DNA from: Blastochloris sulfoviridis
Lineage (GTDB): Bacteria; Pseudomonadota; Alphaproteobacteria; Rhizobiales; Xanthobacteraceae
NCBI RefSeq assembly: GCF_008630065.1
Contig: NZ_VWPL01000024.1
Coordinates: 1-47,882 of the forward strand
DNA length: 47,882 nucleotides
Direction: 5' to 3'
Both the position numbers and the translations under genes were made by a program. The notes under the pieces were generated by a model. The model saw only the letters and a list, made by a program, of their open reading frames with translations, ran no database searches and was not told the DNA's origin. This document shows positions 20,385-28,367 of the stretch, in pieces; within the stretch, counting starts at the first letter, position 1; each line of letters starts with the position of its first letter.

Positions 20385-21716
20385 AAATTTATCATCCTCG
20401 AGAACTGGCGGTCCCGCAGTCGGATCAACTATTTGCTTGTGAAATCTATTTGGCTGGACGATCTTCGCTTCCGCTTTCATTTTGAAAAATTATACCCACG
20501 CACCCCCCGCATGCATCAGGAGAATATCTATACTTGTAGACGTCACGATCGCCCCCTGGCAAAATTTTGCCGAATCAGAAGAGAGGGAGACCATGGAACT
20601 GGCTGCGAGGCTCCTAGAATTACAGAAGAGAACAATTGAGCACCGCGAGGTTTTACTTACAGAAGAAGCCGCAAAGACGGCTCTTGTTATGCCCTTCCTA
20701 CAATCTTTGGGTTACGACGTATTTAATCCATCCGAAGTTAAGCCAGAGTTCACCGCTGATATTGGCACAAAAAAGGGTGAAAAAGTTGATTATGCGATAT
20801 GCAATTCTGGTAAGGTTACAATATTAATTGAATGCAAGCCATCATCAACAGAACTAAACATCAATCACGCAGGCCAATTGTTTAGGTATTTCAGCGTCAC
20901 GGACGCGAGGCTTGCGATTTTAACGAATGGAGTAAATTACCAATTCTATTCTGACGTGGAGAAGCCAAATAAAATGGACGAGCGTCCATTCTTCACGTTC
21001 ACAATGGACGCAATTAAACCAACAGACGCAAAGACGCTGGAGAAATTTGCGAAGGCAACGTTCGATATCGAGAAGATTGTCCAAGAGGCAGGGAATCTTA
21101 AGATACAATCTTTGCTACGTAAGGAGATCGAGAAAGAGTTCGCAGAACCGTCGGAGGAACTAGCGAGAATGTTGGCTTACCGCGTCCACGAAGGGCGCAT
21201 GACGCCAGCAGTGAAAGACAACATCGCTCGAATGCTGGGACCTACGATTGCGACGATCATCAGAGATCTTGTGAATGAGCGGCTATCGTCCGCCTTGAAT
21301 GCGTCCGCGCCGGCACCAATCGAAGCAGTCGACCTTTCCGCGCCAGATGAAGCCGAAGAAAGCGTCATCACCACCCAGGAAGAAATGTCTGGATTTCATA
21401 TTGTGCAAGCGATCGCAGCGAAGTTCGTCGACCCGAAGAGGGTAATAATTCGTGACGCAAAATCTTACTGTGCAATTCTACTTGACGACAATAACCGCAA
21501 AACAATAGCACGCCTTCACTTCAACGCTATCACAACCAAGCACTTTGGAACGTTCTCAGGCAAAGAAGAGCAACGTCACCTGATATCCGAACTGACCCAG
21601 ATCTATCAATTTGCTCCGCAGATCGAGGCTCGGCTTCGGGAATTGGATGACAAGATTCCAAAGGCATCCTAACCCAGCACCAAGTCGAAATCATCTGCGC
21701 CGCGTTTTATCGTTAG
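20385..21716. mobile_element. AT-rich island ending at the 3' end of tRNA-Arg
   Basis: Base composition drops sharply at about 20385 and recovers at about 21690, immediately beside the tRNA-Arg(TCT) 3' end. The stretch holds one gene (HsdR-N-like). There is no integrase and no obvious direct repeat of the tRNA end, so it would be a remnant of an integrative element. The first 200 bases (20385-20592) hold no gene that can be supported. Confidence 0.5.
20593..21672 (+). CDS. Orphan HsdR N-terminal-like restriction endonuclease
   Basis: Protein of 359 residues. The N-terminal type I restriction HsdR_N fold is evident from EEAAKTALVMPFLQSLGYDVF, KVDYAI (Asp66) and VTILIECKP (Glu80, Lys82), a PD-(D/E)xK nuclease site. 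QLFRYFSVTDARLAILTNG follows as usual. The middle is helical; a C-terminal beta-rich domain (about 275-345) follows an acidic linker. There is no helicase part and no HsdM or HsdS gene beside it. The ATG at 20593 has a strong 'gagggaga' ribosome site. It is AT-rich and sits at the end of tRNA-Arg, both signs of transfer. A role in defence is inferred. Confidence 0.85.
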   Translation: MELAARLLELQKRTIEHREVLLTEEAAKTALVMPFLQSLGYDVFNPSEVKPEFTADIGTKKGEKVDYAICNSGKVTILIECKPSSTELNINHAGQLFRYFSVTDARLAILTNGVNYQFYSDVEKPNKMDERPFFTFTMDAIKPTDAKTLEKFAKATFDIEKIVQEAGNLKIQSLLRKEIEKEFAEPSEELARMLAYRVHEGRMTPAVKDNIARMLGPTIATIIRDLVNERLSSALNASAPAPIEAVDLSAPDEAEESVITTQEEMSGFHIVQAIAAKFVDPKRVIIRDAKSYCAILLDDNNRKTIARLHFNAITTKHFGTFSGKEEQRHLISELTQIYQFAPQIEARLRELDDKIPKAS

Positions 21717-21793
21717 TGGCGACCCCGGCAGGGCTCGAACCTGCGACCCACAGCTTAGAAGGCTGTTGCTCTATCCAGCTGAGCTACGGGGCC
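21717..21793 (-). tRNA. tRNA-Arg (anticodon TCT)
   Basis: A 77-nt cloverleaf: acceptor GGCCCCG pairs with CGGGGTC (one G-T), D arm GCTCAGCTGGATAGAGC, anticodon arm ACAGC-CTTCTAA-GCTGT giving TCT, T arm with GGTTCGAGCC, discriminator G and an encoded CCA. It reads codon AGA. Its 3' end faces the AT-rich island. Confidence 0.97.
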
Positions 21794-22050
21794 GTTAGGG
21801 ACAACTCCAGCATCTGGCGCGTCGATCCGCAATCCAGGTGCCGGCCGTCATCCCGCATGCGGCATACGCCGATCATCTCGTACAGACGTTCGCAGATCAC
21901 ATCGCGACAAGACACGCCACGATAGATCAAATCTCCATTCCGGGGCCGATTGTCCCCGGAAATCCCGGCCCGGACGCCGGATCTTCGCAGGTCATACCAC
22001 GCAGGTCAGACCACACCGGCCCGAAACCGGTCTGCCATCGCGCCGCGCGT
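21794..22050. other. Intergenic region without a recognised gene
   Basis: Between tRNA-Arg and the complex I subunit gene. No coding sequence, RNA gene or named repeat family is recognised. Confidence 0.5.
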
Positions 22051-22353
22051 TCAGTGGGTCCACGCCCCGACGCGCTGGAAGGCGAAATTGTCGGAATAGG
22101 ACACCTTGCGGCGGGCGGGCTCGTTCGGCTCGGACACCTGGAACGGGATGCCGCTCCGCTGGCAGTAAGATACCGCTTCCTCGCGCGTGGCGAAGCGCAG
22201 CTTCACCTGCGGCTGGGTGTCGCTGCTCGCCGTCCAGCCCATCAGCGGCTCGATCGCCCGCGTCTCGGGCATGAACTCGACCAGCCAGTCCCGGCTCTTG
22301 GCCCGGCCCGACTGCATGGCCGTGCGGGCCGGCCTGTAGATGCGTGCAACCAT
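22051..22353 (-). CDS. NDUFS4-like NADH dehydrogenase (complex I) accessory subunit
   Basis: Protein of 100 residues of the ETC_C1_NDUFS4 family. The sequence ARIYRPARTAMQSGRAKSRDW, EPLMGWTASSDTQPQVKLRF and AFQRVGAW matches the conserved core of the mitochondrial 18-kDa subunit, which alphaproteobacteria share. It binds the peripheral arm of complex I near the NADH module. The ATG at 22353 is preceded by 'gagg'. The main nuo operon is not in the window. It lies between two tRNA genes. Confidence 0.92.
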   Translation of the reverse strand: MVARIYRPARTAMQSGRAKSRDWLVEFMPETRAIEPLMGWTASSDTQPQVKLRFATREEAVSYCQRSGIPFQVSEPNEPARRKVSYSDNFAFQRVGAWTH

Positions 22354-22505
22354 GCTTCATCCTCGCCAACGATGCCCGGCCGGCCAGCCCGTGCTCCCAA
22401 GAAGCGGCCGCGCCGAAAAACCGAACCGGATGACCGGATTTTCACCGACCGGACCGCGAAACGCCAGCCCACAGGGCTGGATTTTCCATCACATGATCAG
22501 CCGTT

Positions 22506-22581
22506 TGGTCGGGGCGGCCGGACTCGAACCGACAACCTGGAGCACCCAAAGCTCCCGCTCTACCACTTGAGCCACGCCCCG
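22506..22581 (-). tRNA. tRNA-Pro (anticodon TGG)
   Basis: A 76-nt cloverleaf: acceptor CGGGGCG pairs with CGCCCCG, D arm GGCTCAAGTGGTAGAGC, anticodon arm GGAGC-TTTGGGT-GCTCC giving TGG, T arm with GGTTCGAGTCC, discriminator A and an encoded CCA. Confidence 0.97.
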
Positions 22582-22688
22582 AGCACCCCGGGCGCCGCCA
22601 CCGCGGCCCATTCCGGATACACGTGCCGCCGGCCCACGGCAAGGACTGAACCGAGGCGCGCGCGCCCGAACCGCAGGCGCCGGCGGCC

Positions 22689-23288
22689 TCACCGCCCGAT
22701 CAGCCGATGGGCCACCTGATCCCCCGCCGCGATGCCAAGCGCCCTGGCGGTGCCGGCCGGCAGCTCCAGCACGAAACGCACCGGCTCGCCGGAGGAGATC
22801 GTCGCCGTCGACAGCGGCGTGGCACGCTCCGCGACGCGGGCGATCCGCCCGTCCGACCGGATGAACACCATGTCGAGCGAGACATAGGTGTTCTGCATCC
22901 ACATCGCCACGTCGCGCTCGGCCCCGAAGTCGAACAGCATGCCGCGCCCGGCCGGCAGCGAGCGCCGGTACATCAGCCCGCGCGCCCGTTGCGCTTCGTC
23001 GACCGCCAGCTCGACATCGAAGCTGCGCACGCCGCCGCGGGTGGCGATCTCCAGCGCCTCCGGCCCGCCGAACCGCACCGGCGGCACGTCGGCCGGCAGA
23101 TCGATCGCCGGAGATCCGATCCCTGGCGATCCGATCCCTTTTGCCGAATCGGCAAGCCCCGGCCCTGCCGGCGCCAGCGCGAACAGAACGGCCAGCGCCG
23201 CCACCAGCATGACCGCCAGCAGCGCGTTCAGCCGCCCGCGCCGAGCCGCGGTCGTGTCATCGAGCATTCGCCGCATCAGGCTCGCCAT
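22689..23288 (-). CDS. Exported DUF192 protein
   Basis: Protein of 199 residues. A basic N-terminus and hydrophobic segment (about 20-44) form a signal peptide or anchor; a short linker with a repeated GIGSP unit precedes the DUF192 domain (about 75-199) with VELAVDEAQRARGLMYRRSL, GMLFDFG, MWMQNTYVSLDMVFI and RFVLELPAGTA. Function is unknown; family members are small beta-barrel exported proteins. The ATG at 23288 begins 12 bp after the upstream cold-shock gene stop, so both form an operon. A second ATG at 23276 is possible. Confidence 0.88.
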   Translation of the reverse strand: MASLMRRMLDDTTAARRGRLNALLAVMLVAALAVLFALAPAGPGLADSAKGIGSPGIGSPAIDLPADVPPVRFGGPEALEIATRGGVRSFDVELAVDEAQRARGLMYRRSLPAGRGMLFDFGAERDVAMWMQNTYVSLDMVFIRSDGRIARVAERATPLSTATISSGEPVRFVLELPAGTARALGIAAGDQVAHRLIGR

Positions 23289-23299
23289 CGCCCGCGCCG

Positions 23300-23878
23300 T
23301 CAGTGCGAGGCCACCCCGCCGCTGACCGGCCCTTCGGGGCGGATCTCGGCGGCCATCAGGCCCTTGGGACCGGGCCCGAACCGCACCATCACCGTCTGGC
23401 CCGGCCGCAGCTCGGCCATGCCGTAGCGGCGCAGGGTCTCCATATGGATGAAGATGTCGGGCGTGCCCTCGCCGCGGCTGAGGAAGCCGAAGCCGCGCAG
23501 CCGGTTGAACCATTTCACATAGGCGCGCTCGAACCCCGAGGTGGGCGCGACCGACACGTGGGTGCGCGCCACCGGAAGCTGCGCCGGGTGCACGGCGGTC
23601 GACCGGTCCATCGAGCGGATGCGCAGCGCCTGGAAGCCCTTGGCGCGCGGCACCGCCTCCACCACCACCCGCGCCCCCTCGTGCGCGGTCTGGTAGCCGT
23701 CGCGCCGCAGGCAGGTGACATGGAGAAGAACGTCCGGAGATCCGTCATCCGGCACGATGAAGCCGTAGCCCTTGGCCACATCGAACCACTTAATGTAACC
23801 GGACACCTCGACGAGGCTTTCGAGCCGCTCTTCGCGCTCCTCGCCCGCTTCTGGTCCGACCCCGAACTTGGGATCCAT
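23300..23878 (-). CDS. Two-domain cold-shock protein
   Basis: Protein of 192 residues with two CSD domains. The first (about 27-90) has YIKWFDVAKGYGFIVPDDG and DVLLHVTCL; the second (about 120-185) has YVKWFNRLRGFGFLSRGEG and DIFIHMETL. RNP1-like KGYGFI and RGFGFL motifs are present. Such double CSD proteins are common in alphaproteobacteria and bind single-stranded RNA or DNA; individual targets vary. The start ATG at 23878 gives MDPKFGVGPE. The upstream stretch to 24372 holds no gene on either strand that can be supported. Confidence 0.93.
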   Translation of the reverse strand: MDPKFGVGPEAGEEREERLESLVEVSGYIKWFDVAKGYGFIVPDDGSPDVLLHVTCLRRDGYQTAHEGARVVVEAVPRAKGFQALRIRSMDRSTAVHPAQLPVARTHVSVAPTSGFERAYVKWFNRLRGFGFLSRGEGTPDIFIHMETLRRYGMAELRPGQTVMVRFGPGPKGLMAAEIRPEGPVSGGVASH

Positions 23879-24358
23879 CACCGACCTCTTGACGCCGCCG
23901 CTGTTATCGCCGCAGAAGCCCCCGCGGCACACGATTCTCAACTTGTTCGGGAGGATAGCATCGCCATCCGCCGCGAAAACAACAAAGTATGAGCACCGGG
24001 CGCTTTCCTGGGCAGTGTTGCTCAACATCCACGGTTTGAAATTACAGGGTTTTTCGGAACGGCAACGGTGCGAAAAGCCCCCAGCCTGCAATAATTGCCC
24101 GGCCGCCCGACGACACGCCACAAAATAACAAGGTCTCGCGGCCGCAACCTCGCAGATGCGAAATGTGTTCGTTCGGCTGCATTTTGAGGCCGAGCTCCGT
24201 TCGGACTGCGGCCCGACGGCCTGAACGGCCAAAACCGACTCCGTTTGCCGCGGAAACCCGCCCGGCCGCCACTGCGGTGAGGCGCAGGGCACGGCGGGGT
24301 GCGGATGCGGCGGGGTGGGGGGCGCCGCGAAACCCGAACTCGGACACCAAGGCCGCCC
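23879..24358. other. Intergenic region without a recognised gene
   Basis: About 480 bp between the cold-shock gene start and the BY-kinase gene end. It should contain the cold-shock promoter and 5' leader. The first 160 bases are relatively AT-rich; no gene, RNA or named repeat is recognised. Confidence 0.5.
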
Positions 24359-24375
24359 GGCCGGAAACCGTATCA
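24359..24375. repeat. Family B end fragment overlapping the BY-kinase stop codon
   Basis: The family B terminal motif 'ggccggaaaccgtatca' is present here; its last three bases, TCA, are the TGA stop of the minus-strand gene. Compare 27466 and 32384. Confidence 0.55.
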
Positions 24376-26751
24376 GACCTTGGCCGGCAGGCGGTCTTCG
24401 CCATGGTGGACGTAGTACATGTGGTTGAACTGGCTGCCCTGCTCGTATCTCTTGAACAGTCGGGTGTCGGCCTTGTTCAGCACGACGCCGAGCAGGCGGT
24501 CGTAGACTTCCGGCTTGGCCTGCAGGTGGCGGTGGACGAGATCGGCCTTGGTGCGTCCCCATTCGACGACGAACACGAAGGACTCGATCATCGCGGCGAT
24601 CGCCCGCACGTCGACCACCGGCGCCAGCGGCGGCAGGTCGACGATGATGTAGTCGTAGCGCTGGCGCAATTGCTCCAGCAGCCTGCGGAAGGCCTCCGAC
24701 GACACGATCTCGTCGCTGTGCACGAGGCCGCCATCGACCACCGACGGCAGAAGGGCGAGCCCGGTGACGGCGTCGATGCAGACGGCGCGGTCGAGCTGCG
24801 CCGGGTCGGCCAGAACCTCCAGCAGGCCGACCTCGGGGGCGGTCGTGAGGCTGCGGCCGAGCGAGGGCTTGCGCAGATCGGCGTCGATCAGGATGGCGCG
24901 CTTGCCGGCGTGGGCCATCAGCCCGGCCAGATTGCAGGCGACGGTGGACTTGCCCTCGCCCGGCAGCGTCGAGGTGACGCCGATGATCCTGTTGCCGGTG
25001 CTCGCCTTGCGGATGTCGGCGACGATCTTGATGGCGCGGAAGCCTTCGGCCGCCGCCGACAGCGGCTGCTCGACCACATAGCGCAGCACCGCCTCGTTGA
25101 GCATCGTCCCGCCCGCCAGCGGCGGCGCACAGCCCGGCGGTTCTGGCGTGTCCCGGCGCGTCGGCCGCCCGGTCCACTTGACCGGCAGGCCCGAAAAGAC
25201 GTTCGAGGCGGCCTCGGCGTCCTCCCCCATCAGCGGCAGCACCGACAGGCACGGCGCCTGCAGCTTCTCCTCGACCTGGCGCGCGGTGCGGAACGTGCCG
25301 TCCGTGGTCTCGCGCAGCAGCGCCACCCCGAGGGCGAGGATGAAGCCGATCGCCCCGCCGAGACCCATCACCTGCCCGGCGATCGGCGAACTCTTGAAGG
25401 AGGGCGGCGTGGCCGGATTGATCACCCGCGCCTCGGTGATCGGGAAGGATTGCTGCTGCATCGCCTCCAGGTAGCGCTGCAGGAAGGTGTCGTAGATCGC
25501 GCGCGACACCTTGGCGCCGCTCTCCAGGTCGCCCAGCCCGATTCGGTCGCGATAGGTGCTCTGGCTTTCGCTGACCAGTTCGGCAAGGCGACGTTCGAGC
25601 GCCTCCTCCCGCGCCTTGGCGATCTCGAACTCGCTGCGATAGCTCGCGGCGATGCGGTTGAGCTCGTCGCTCATCGAGCGCAGGAGCTCGTCCATCTGGG
25701 TGCGCAGATTGACGGCCGCGAGATGGTTGGAGCCGTACTGCACGGACCAGCTCGCCTCTCGCGCGGCCATGTCGAGATACCGGGTGCGCAGGCGGTTGAT
25801 GATCTCGTTCTTCAGCGTGTCCGCCACGGTGGCGTCGCGGACGTCCTGCTTGAGCACGTCCTCGATCCGGTCCAGCCGCGCCTTGGCCTCGGCGGTGGCG
25901 CCGCGCGTCGCCATGAGCTGGGAGTTGAGCTCGGAGAGCTGCTGGTCACCGATCAGCCGGCCGGACGCCGCGCCCGGACCGCTGACCGAGACGTTGCCGT
26001 AATCGATGATCTTGTTCTTTTCCTTGTATTCGAATACCGCAAGGTCGGCGTCCGCGGCCTGTGCCCGAAGCTCCTTGATGCGTCCCTGCAGCCAAGTGCT
26101 GGCGCGCCGGGTCACCTGGTATTTCGTCTCAAGCTCATTGTCGATATAGGCTTCGGCAATGGCATTGGCGATGTTGGCGGCGTGGACCGGGTCCGACGAC
26201 TGATAGGACACCTCAAGTATATAGGTCTTTCCCACGCGCGTTATTTTGCGGCGCGACAGGAACCCGCCGAGAACGGCCTTCGTGCTCAGCGGTTCCGGGG
26301 CGGCATTCGACCTGAACAGCGAGAACAGCTTCGCCAGCGGGTTGACGGCAGCCCTTGCCCTGCCATCCAGTTCGGGATCCTCCATCAGGTTCTGCGCCCT
26401 GATGACCGCCAGCCCGATGGTGTCGGATCGCAGAACCTCGACCTGGGTGTCGACCTGAACGGTATCGAGCGGCCCGTCGCCCAGCGGCGATCCGGGAACC
26501 TGAAGGTCGCGAACCTTGCCCCGGTCGATCATCAACATCGCCGTGGCCGTGTATTGCGGCGGCGTGACGCTCAGATAGGCGATGGCGGCGGCCAGCGCGC
26601 AGGCCACGCCGATGGCGAAGATCCAGTATTGCCGGCCGAAAAAGCCCTTCGCCCACTCGATCAGGTCCGCAACCGAGATCGGGCTCATGCTCTCGTCGGC
26701 CGGCGTCCGATCGAACCGCTCGTCGCCGGTCATGTGAGGGTTGATGTTCAT
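24373..26751 (-). CDS. Wzz-domain polysaccharide co-polymerase with tyrosine autokinase
   Basis: Protein of 792 residues of the ExoP/Wzc type. An N-terminal membrane segment (about 42-61), a long periplasmic Wzz region with coiled coils (about 170-440), and a second membrane segment (about 457-479) precede a cytoplasmic BY-kinase domain. Walker A is LPGEGKST (about 596-603), Walker A' is ILIDADLRKP, and Walker B is IIVDLPP. The C-terminus holds only a short tyrosine cluster (KRYEQ ... HMYYVHHG). It would control chain length and export of a polysaccharide. No glycosyltransferase, Wzx or Wzy gene is nearby, so its partners must lie elsewhere. The ATG at 26751 is chosen because homology begins there. 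Confidence 0.92.
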   Translation of the reverse strand: MNINPHMTGDERFDRTPADESMSPISVADLIEWAKGFFGRQYWIFAIGVACALAAAIAYLSVTPPQYTATAMLMIDRGKVRDLQVPGSPLGDGPLDTVQVDTQVEVLRSDTIGLAVIRAQNLMEDPELDGRARAAVNPLAKLFSLFRSNAAPEPLSTKAVLGGFLSRRKITRVGKTYILEVSYQSSDPVHAANIANAIAEAYIDNELETKYQVTRRASTWLQGRIKELRAQAADADLAVFEYKEKNKIIDYGNVSVSGPGAASGRLIGDQQLSELNSQLMATRGATAEAKARLDRIEDVLKQDVRDATVADTLKNEIINRLRTRYLDMAAREASWSVQYGSNHLAAVNLRTQMDELLRSMSDELNRIAASYRSEFEIAKAREEALERRLAELVSESQSTYRDRIGLGDLESGAKVSRAIYDTFLQRYLEAMQQQSFPITEARVINPATPPSFKSSPIAGQVMGLGGAIGFILALGVALLRETTDGTFRTARQVEEKLQAPCLSVLPLMGEDAEAASNVFSGLPVKWTGRPTRRDTPEPPGCAPPLAGGTMLNEAVLRYVVEQPLSAAAEGFRAIKIVADIRKASTGNRIIGVTSTLPGEGKSTVACNLAGLMAHAGKRAILIDADLRKPSLGRSLTTAPEVGLLEVLADPAQLDRAVCIDAVTGLALLPSVVDGGLVHSDEIVSSEAFRRLLEQLRQRYDYIIVDLPPLAPVVDVRAIAAMIESFVFVVEWGRTKADLVHRHLQAKPEVYDRLLGVVLNKADTRLFKRYEQGSQFNHMYYVHHGEDRLPAKV

Positions 26752-26791
26752 CGTCGCCTTCAGCCCAGTTGTCGCAACGCTGCAGCCTCGC

Positions 26792-27166
26792 TCAAGCCGC
26801 CGAGGCGGCGCGGCCCTGCCGCCTGTCGGCCGCGGCTTGAGGCGGGGCCAAAGCCAAATCCGCCGCCGGGCCGATGAAGATCGGCACAAGAGACCAAGCC
26901 TCGAACCACGGTGGCGGAAAGCCTGTCCGCGCAACATCGACGAGGAAGACGCCGAGCGCCGGCAGCGCTGTCATGACCAGAATTGATGTGATCTCAAAGT
27001 GACATTGCAGATATGCGACAAAGAGCGTACCGTTTGACGTGATTTCCGGCACACTCGACACAAAAAGACACGCAATCAATAATATTAAAGCTACAGATGC
27101 GGTCGATCTGGCATCAAGACGCCAGAAATAACGCCATGAACATTGCATGATACGCCCGACCAGCAC
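26792..27166 (-). CDS. Small membrane protein upstream of the BY-kinase gene
   Basis: Protein of 124 residues with three likely membrane segments (about 23-39, 58-77 and 90-106) and an alanine-rich basic tail. The GTG at 27166 is preferred because GGAG lies seven bases before it; an ATG at 27148 is the alternative. It precedes the Wzz/BY-kinase gene by 40 bp on the same strand, so a role in the same surface-polysaccharide process is suggested by context only. Its first half is more AT-rich than the background. No family is recognised. Confidence 0.6.
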   Translation of the reverse strand: MLVGRIMQCSWRYFWRLDARSTASVALILLIACLFVSSVPEITSNGTLFVAYLQCHFEITSILVMTALPALGVFLVDVARTGFPPPWFEAWSLVPIFIGPAADLALAPPQAAADRRQGRAASAA

Positions 27167-27175
27167 GAGTCATCT

Positions 27176-27200
27176 CCACATTTCACTTGAGGGAATGTGG
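27176..27200. promoter_or_regulatory. Hairpin over the ribosome-binding site of the polysaccharide operon
   Basis: Inverted repeat CCACATT / AATGTGG with an 11-base loop. On the minus strand its second arm runs directly into the GTGGAG Shine-Dalgarno of the gene starting at 27166. It could hide the site in the mRNA or act as an operator. Confidence 0.5.
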
Positions 27201-27439
27201 CGTGACCATTCAATATAATTGCTTTTATCTATCCAGCTTGTTCAACATACACCATTCTATGTGAAGGAAATATGAGAGCTGCTGTGGCAGCAACCATTGA
27301 GTGTTTAATTCTTCTTAAAGATGTATTTGCGTCATAAGTCAGCTTGGCCGGCTGCCGCCCCACGTCAGCCGGTTTTGAGACATCGCCGCCGGAATGCCCG
27401 TCAATCCGCTCGCCGGACTCGTCATTCGGCGTCCGACCG
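27201..27439. other. AT-rich leader or promoter region
   Basis: AT-rich stretch upstream of the membrane-protein/BY-kinase pair, with a small GCTGC-tgtg-GCAGC hairpin at about 27273-27286. It probably holds their promoter. No gene is seen. Confidence 0.4.
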
Positions 27440-27468
27440 ATCCCGCAGGGATCCCGGAAACCGCATCA
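27440..27468. repeat. Family B end fragment overlapping the DUF2269 stop codon
   Basis: Family B motifs 'gatcccgcagggatcccgg' and 'ggaaaccgcatca' are present; the final TCA is the TGA stop of the minus-strand gene. Confidence 0.6.
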
Positions 27469-27933
27469 AAGCGGCTTGAACACCATCACCGGGATCGCCA
27501 CGAACAGCGGCACGCAGGCGACGACGCCCCAGACGAGCCAGCGGCGATTGTCGCGCCAATAGGACTCCGGGATGGGGCCGCCAGCGGCGAAGGCGCGGGC
27601 GGCGCGCGCCATGCGGATCTGCGCCGGCACCAGGACCGCCGCCCAGACCGCGCCCGATGACAGGAACAGGACCTGCCCCCACAGCGGCCAGCCCGGCGCG
27701 AACGGGTGGAGGCCGCGCGCCAGCGCCGCCCCGACGCCGCCGACATAGACCAGCACGATGCCGGAGGCGGTGAACACGAAATCGGTGATGGTGACCAGGC
27801 GCTGGCTGAAGGCGATGACCGCCGGATCGCCGGTGCGGTTGGCGAACACCTTCCAGAACGCGGTGATGGTGACGTTGCCGACCAGCAGCACCACGCCGAC
27901 AAGGTGCACGGTCTTCAGGACTTCGAACAGCAT
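27466..27933 (-). CDS. DUF2269 family membrane protein
   Basis: Protein of 155 residues with four membrane segments (about 4-25, 45-68, 80-101 and 133-152). The start MLFEVLKTVHLVGVVLLVGNVTITAFW and the sequence FTASGIVLVYVGG fit DUF2269, a family of integral membrane proteins with no assigned role. The ATG at 27933 is preferred to a TTG at 27948. Its stop codon is supplied by a repeat fragment. Confidence 0.8.
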   Translation of the reverse strand: MLFEVLKTVHLVGVVLLVGNVTITAFWKVFANRTGDPAVIAFSQRLVTITDFVFTASGIVLVYVGGVGAALARGLHPFAPGWPLWGQVLFLSSGAVWAAVLVPAQIRMARAARAFAAGGPIPESYWRDNRRWLVWGVVACVPLFVAIPVMVFKPL

Positions 27934-28367
27934 GGGCGGCAGCACCAACCGTCAACCGGGACCCGGGAACCGGCAGCGGCGCCCGCCGCCGTGCCGGTCT
28001 TGCGGCTGCCCTGCCCGCCTGGAACCGAACGACTCGATGCCCAGCCTCACCGCAATCCCGCTCCGCGCAACCTCGTCCACGCCAGGGGTATAGGGCACTT
28101 CGCGGCCCGGCGCACCCGCCGGCCGGCCGCCCCATGGCCGCACGCAGCGAATGCGACTCCCGAACAACGGCTTCCGGCGTTTTCCAGACTCGATCTGTCA
28201 ACAAGCCCGCCGGTGATTCTCCCTGTCAGCAAACCCGGCCAAGCCTGCCCGGATCCTATTCTACAATCTGCGGAAAAACGTTCAAAATCAACGTGTTCTG
28301 CGCGCAGACTGACGCGCCGGCGAGCCGAATTTCCGGCTGCTTCACACAAGTTCTTCACGCAGGCCCT
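27934..28367. other. Intergenic region without a recognised gene
   Basis: About 430 bp between the DUF2269 gene and recO. No coding region, RNA gene or named repeat is supported on either strand; it should contain the DUF2269 promoter. Confidence 0.5.

Noticed and set aside
20083-20400. attR direct repeat of the tRNA-Arg 3' end at the far side of the AT-rich island
   Set aside because: No convincing copy of the tRNA terminal sequence was found by eye.
23300-25252. 650-codon fusion of BY-kinase fragments with the cold-shock protein
   Set aside because: The first two-thirds of this frame is out of frame with the kinase gene; the cold-shock protein begins at its own ATG at 23878.
24163-26877. 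904-codon plus-strand open frame opposite the BY-kinase
   Set aside because: No motifs; the minus-strand gene has Walker A, A' and B.
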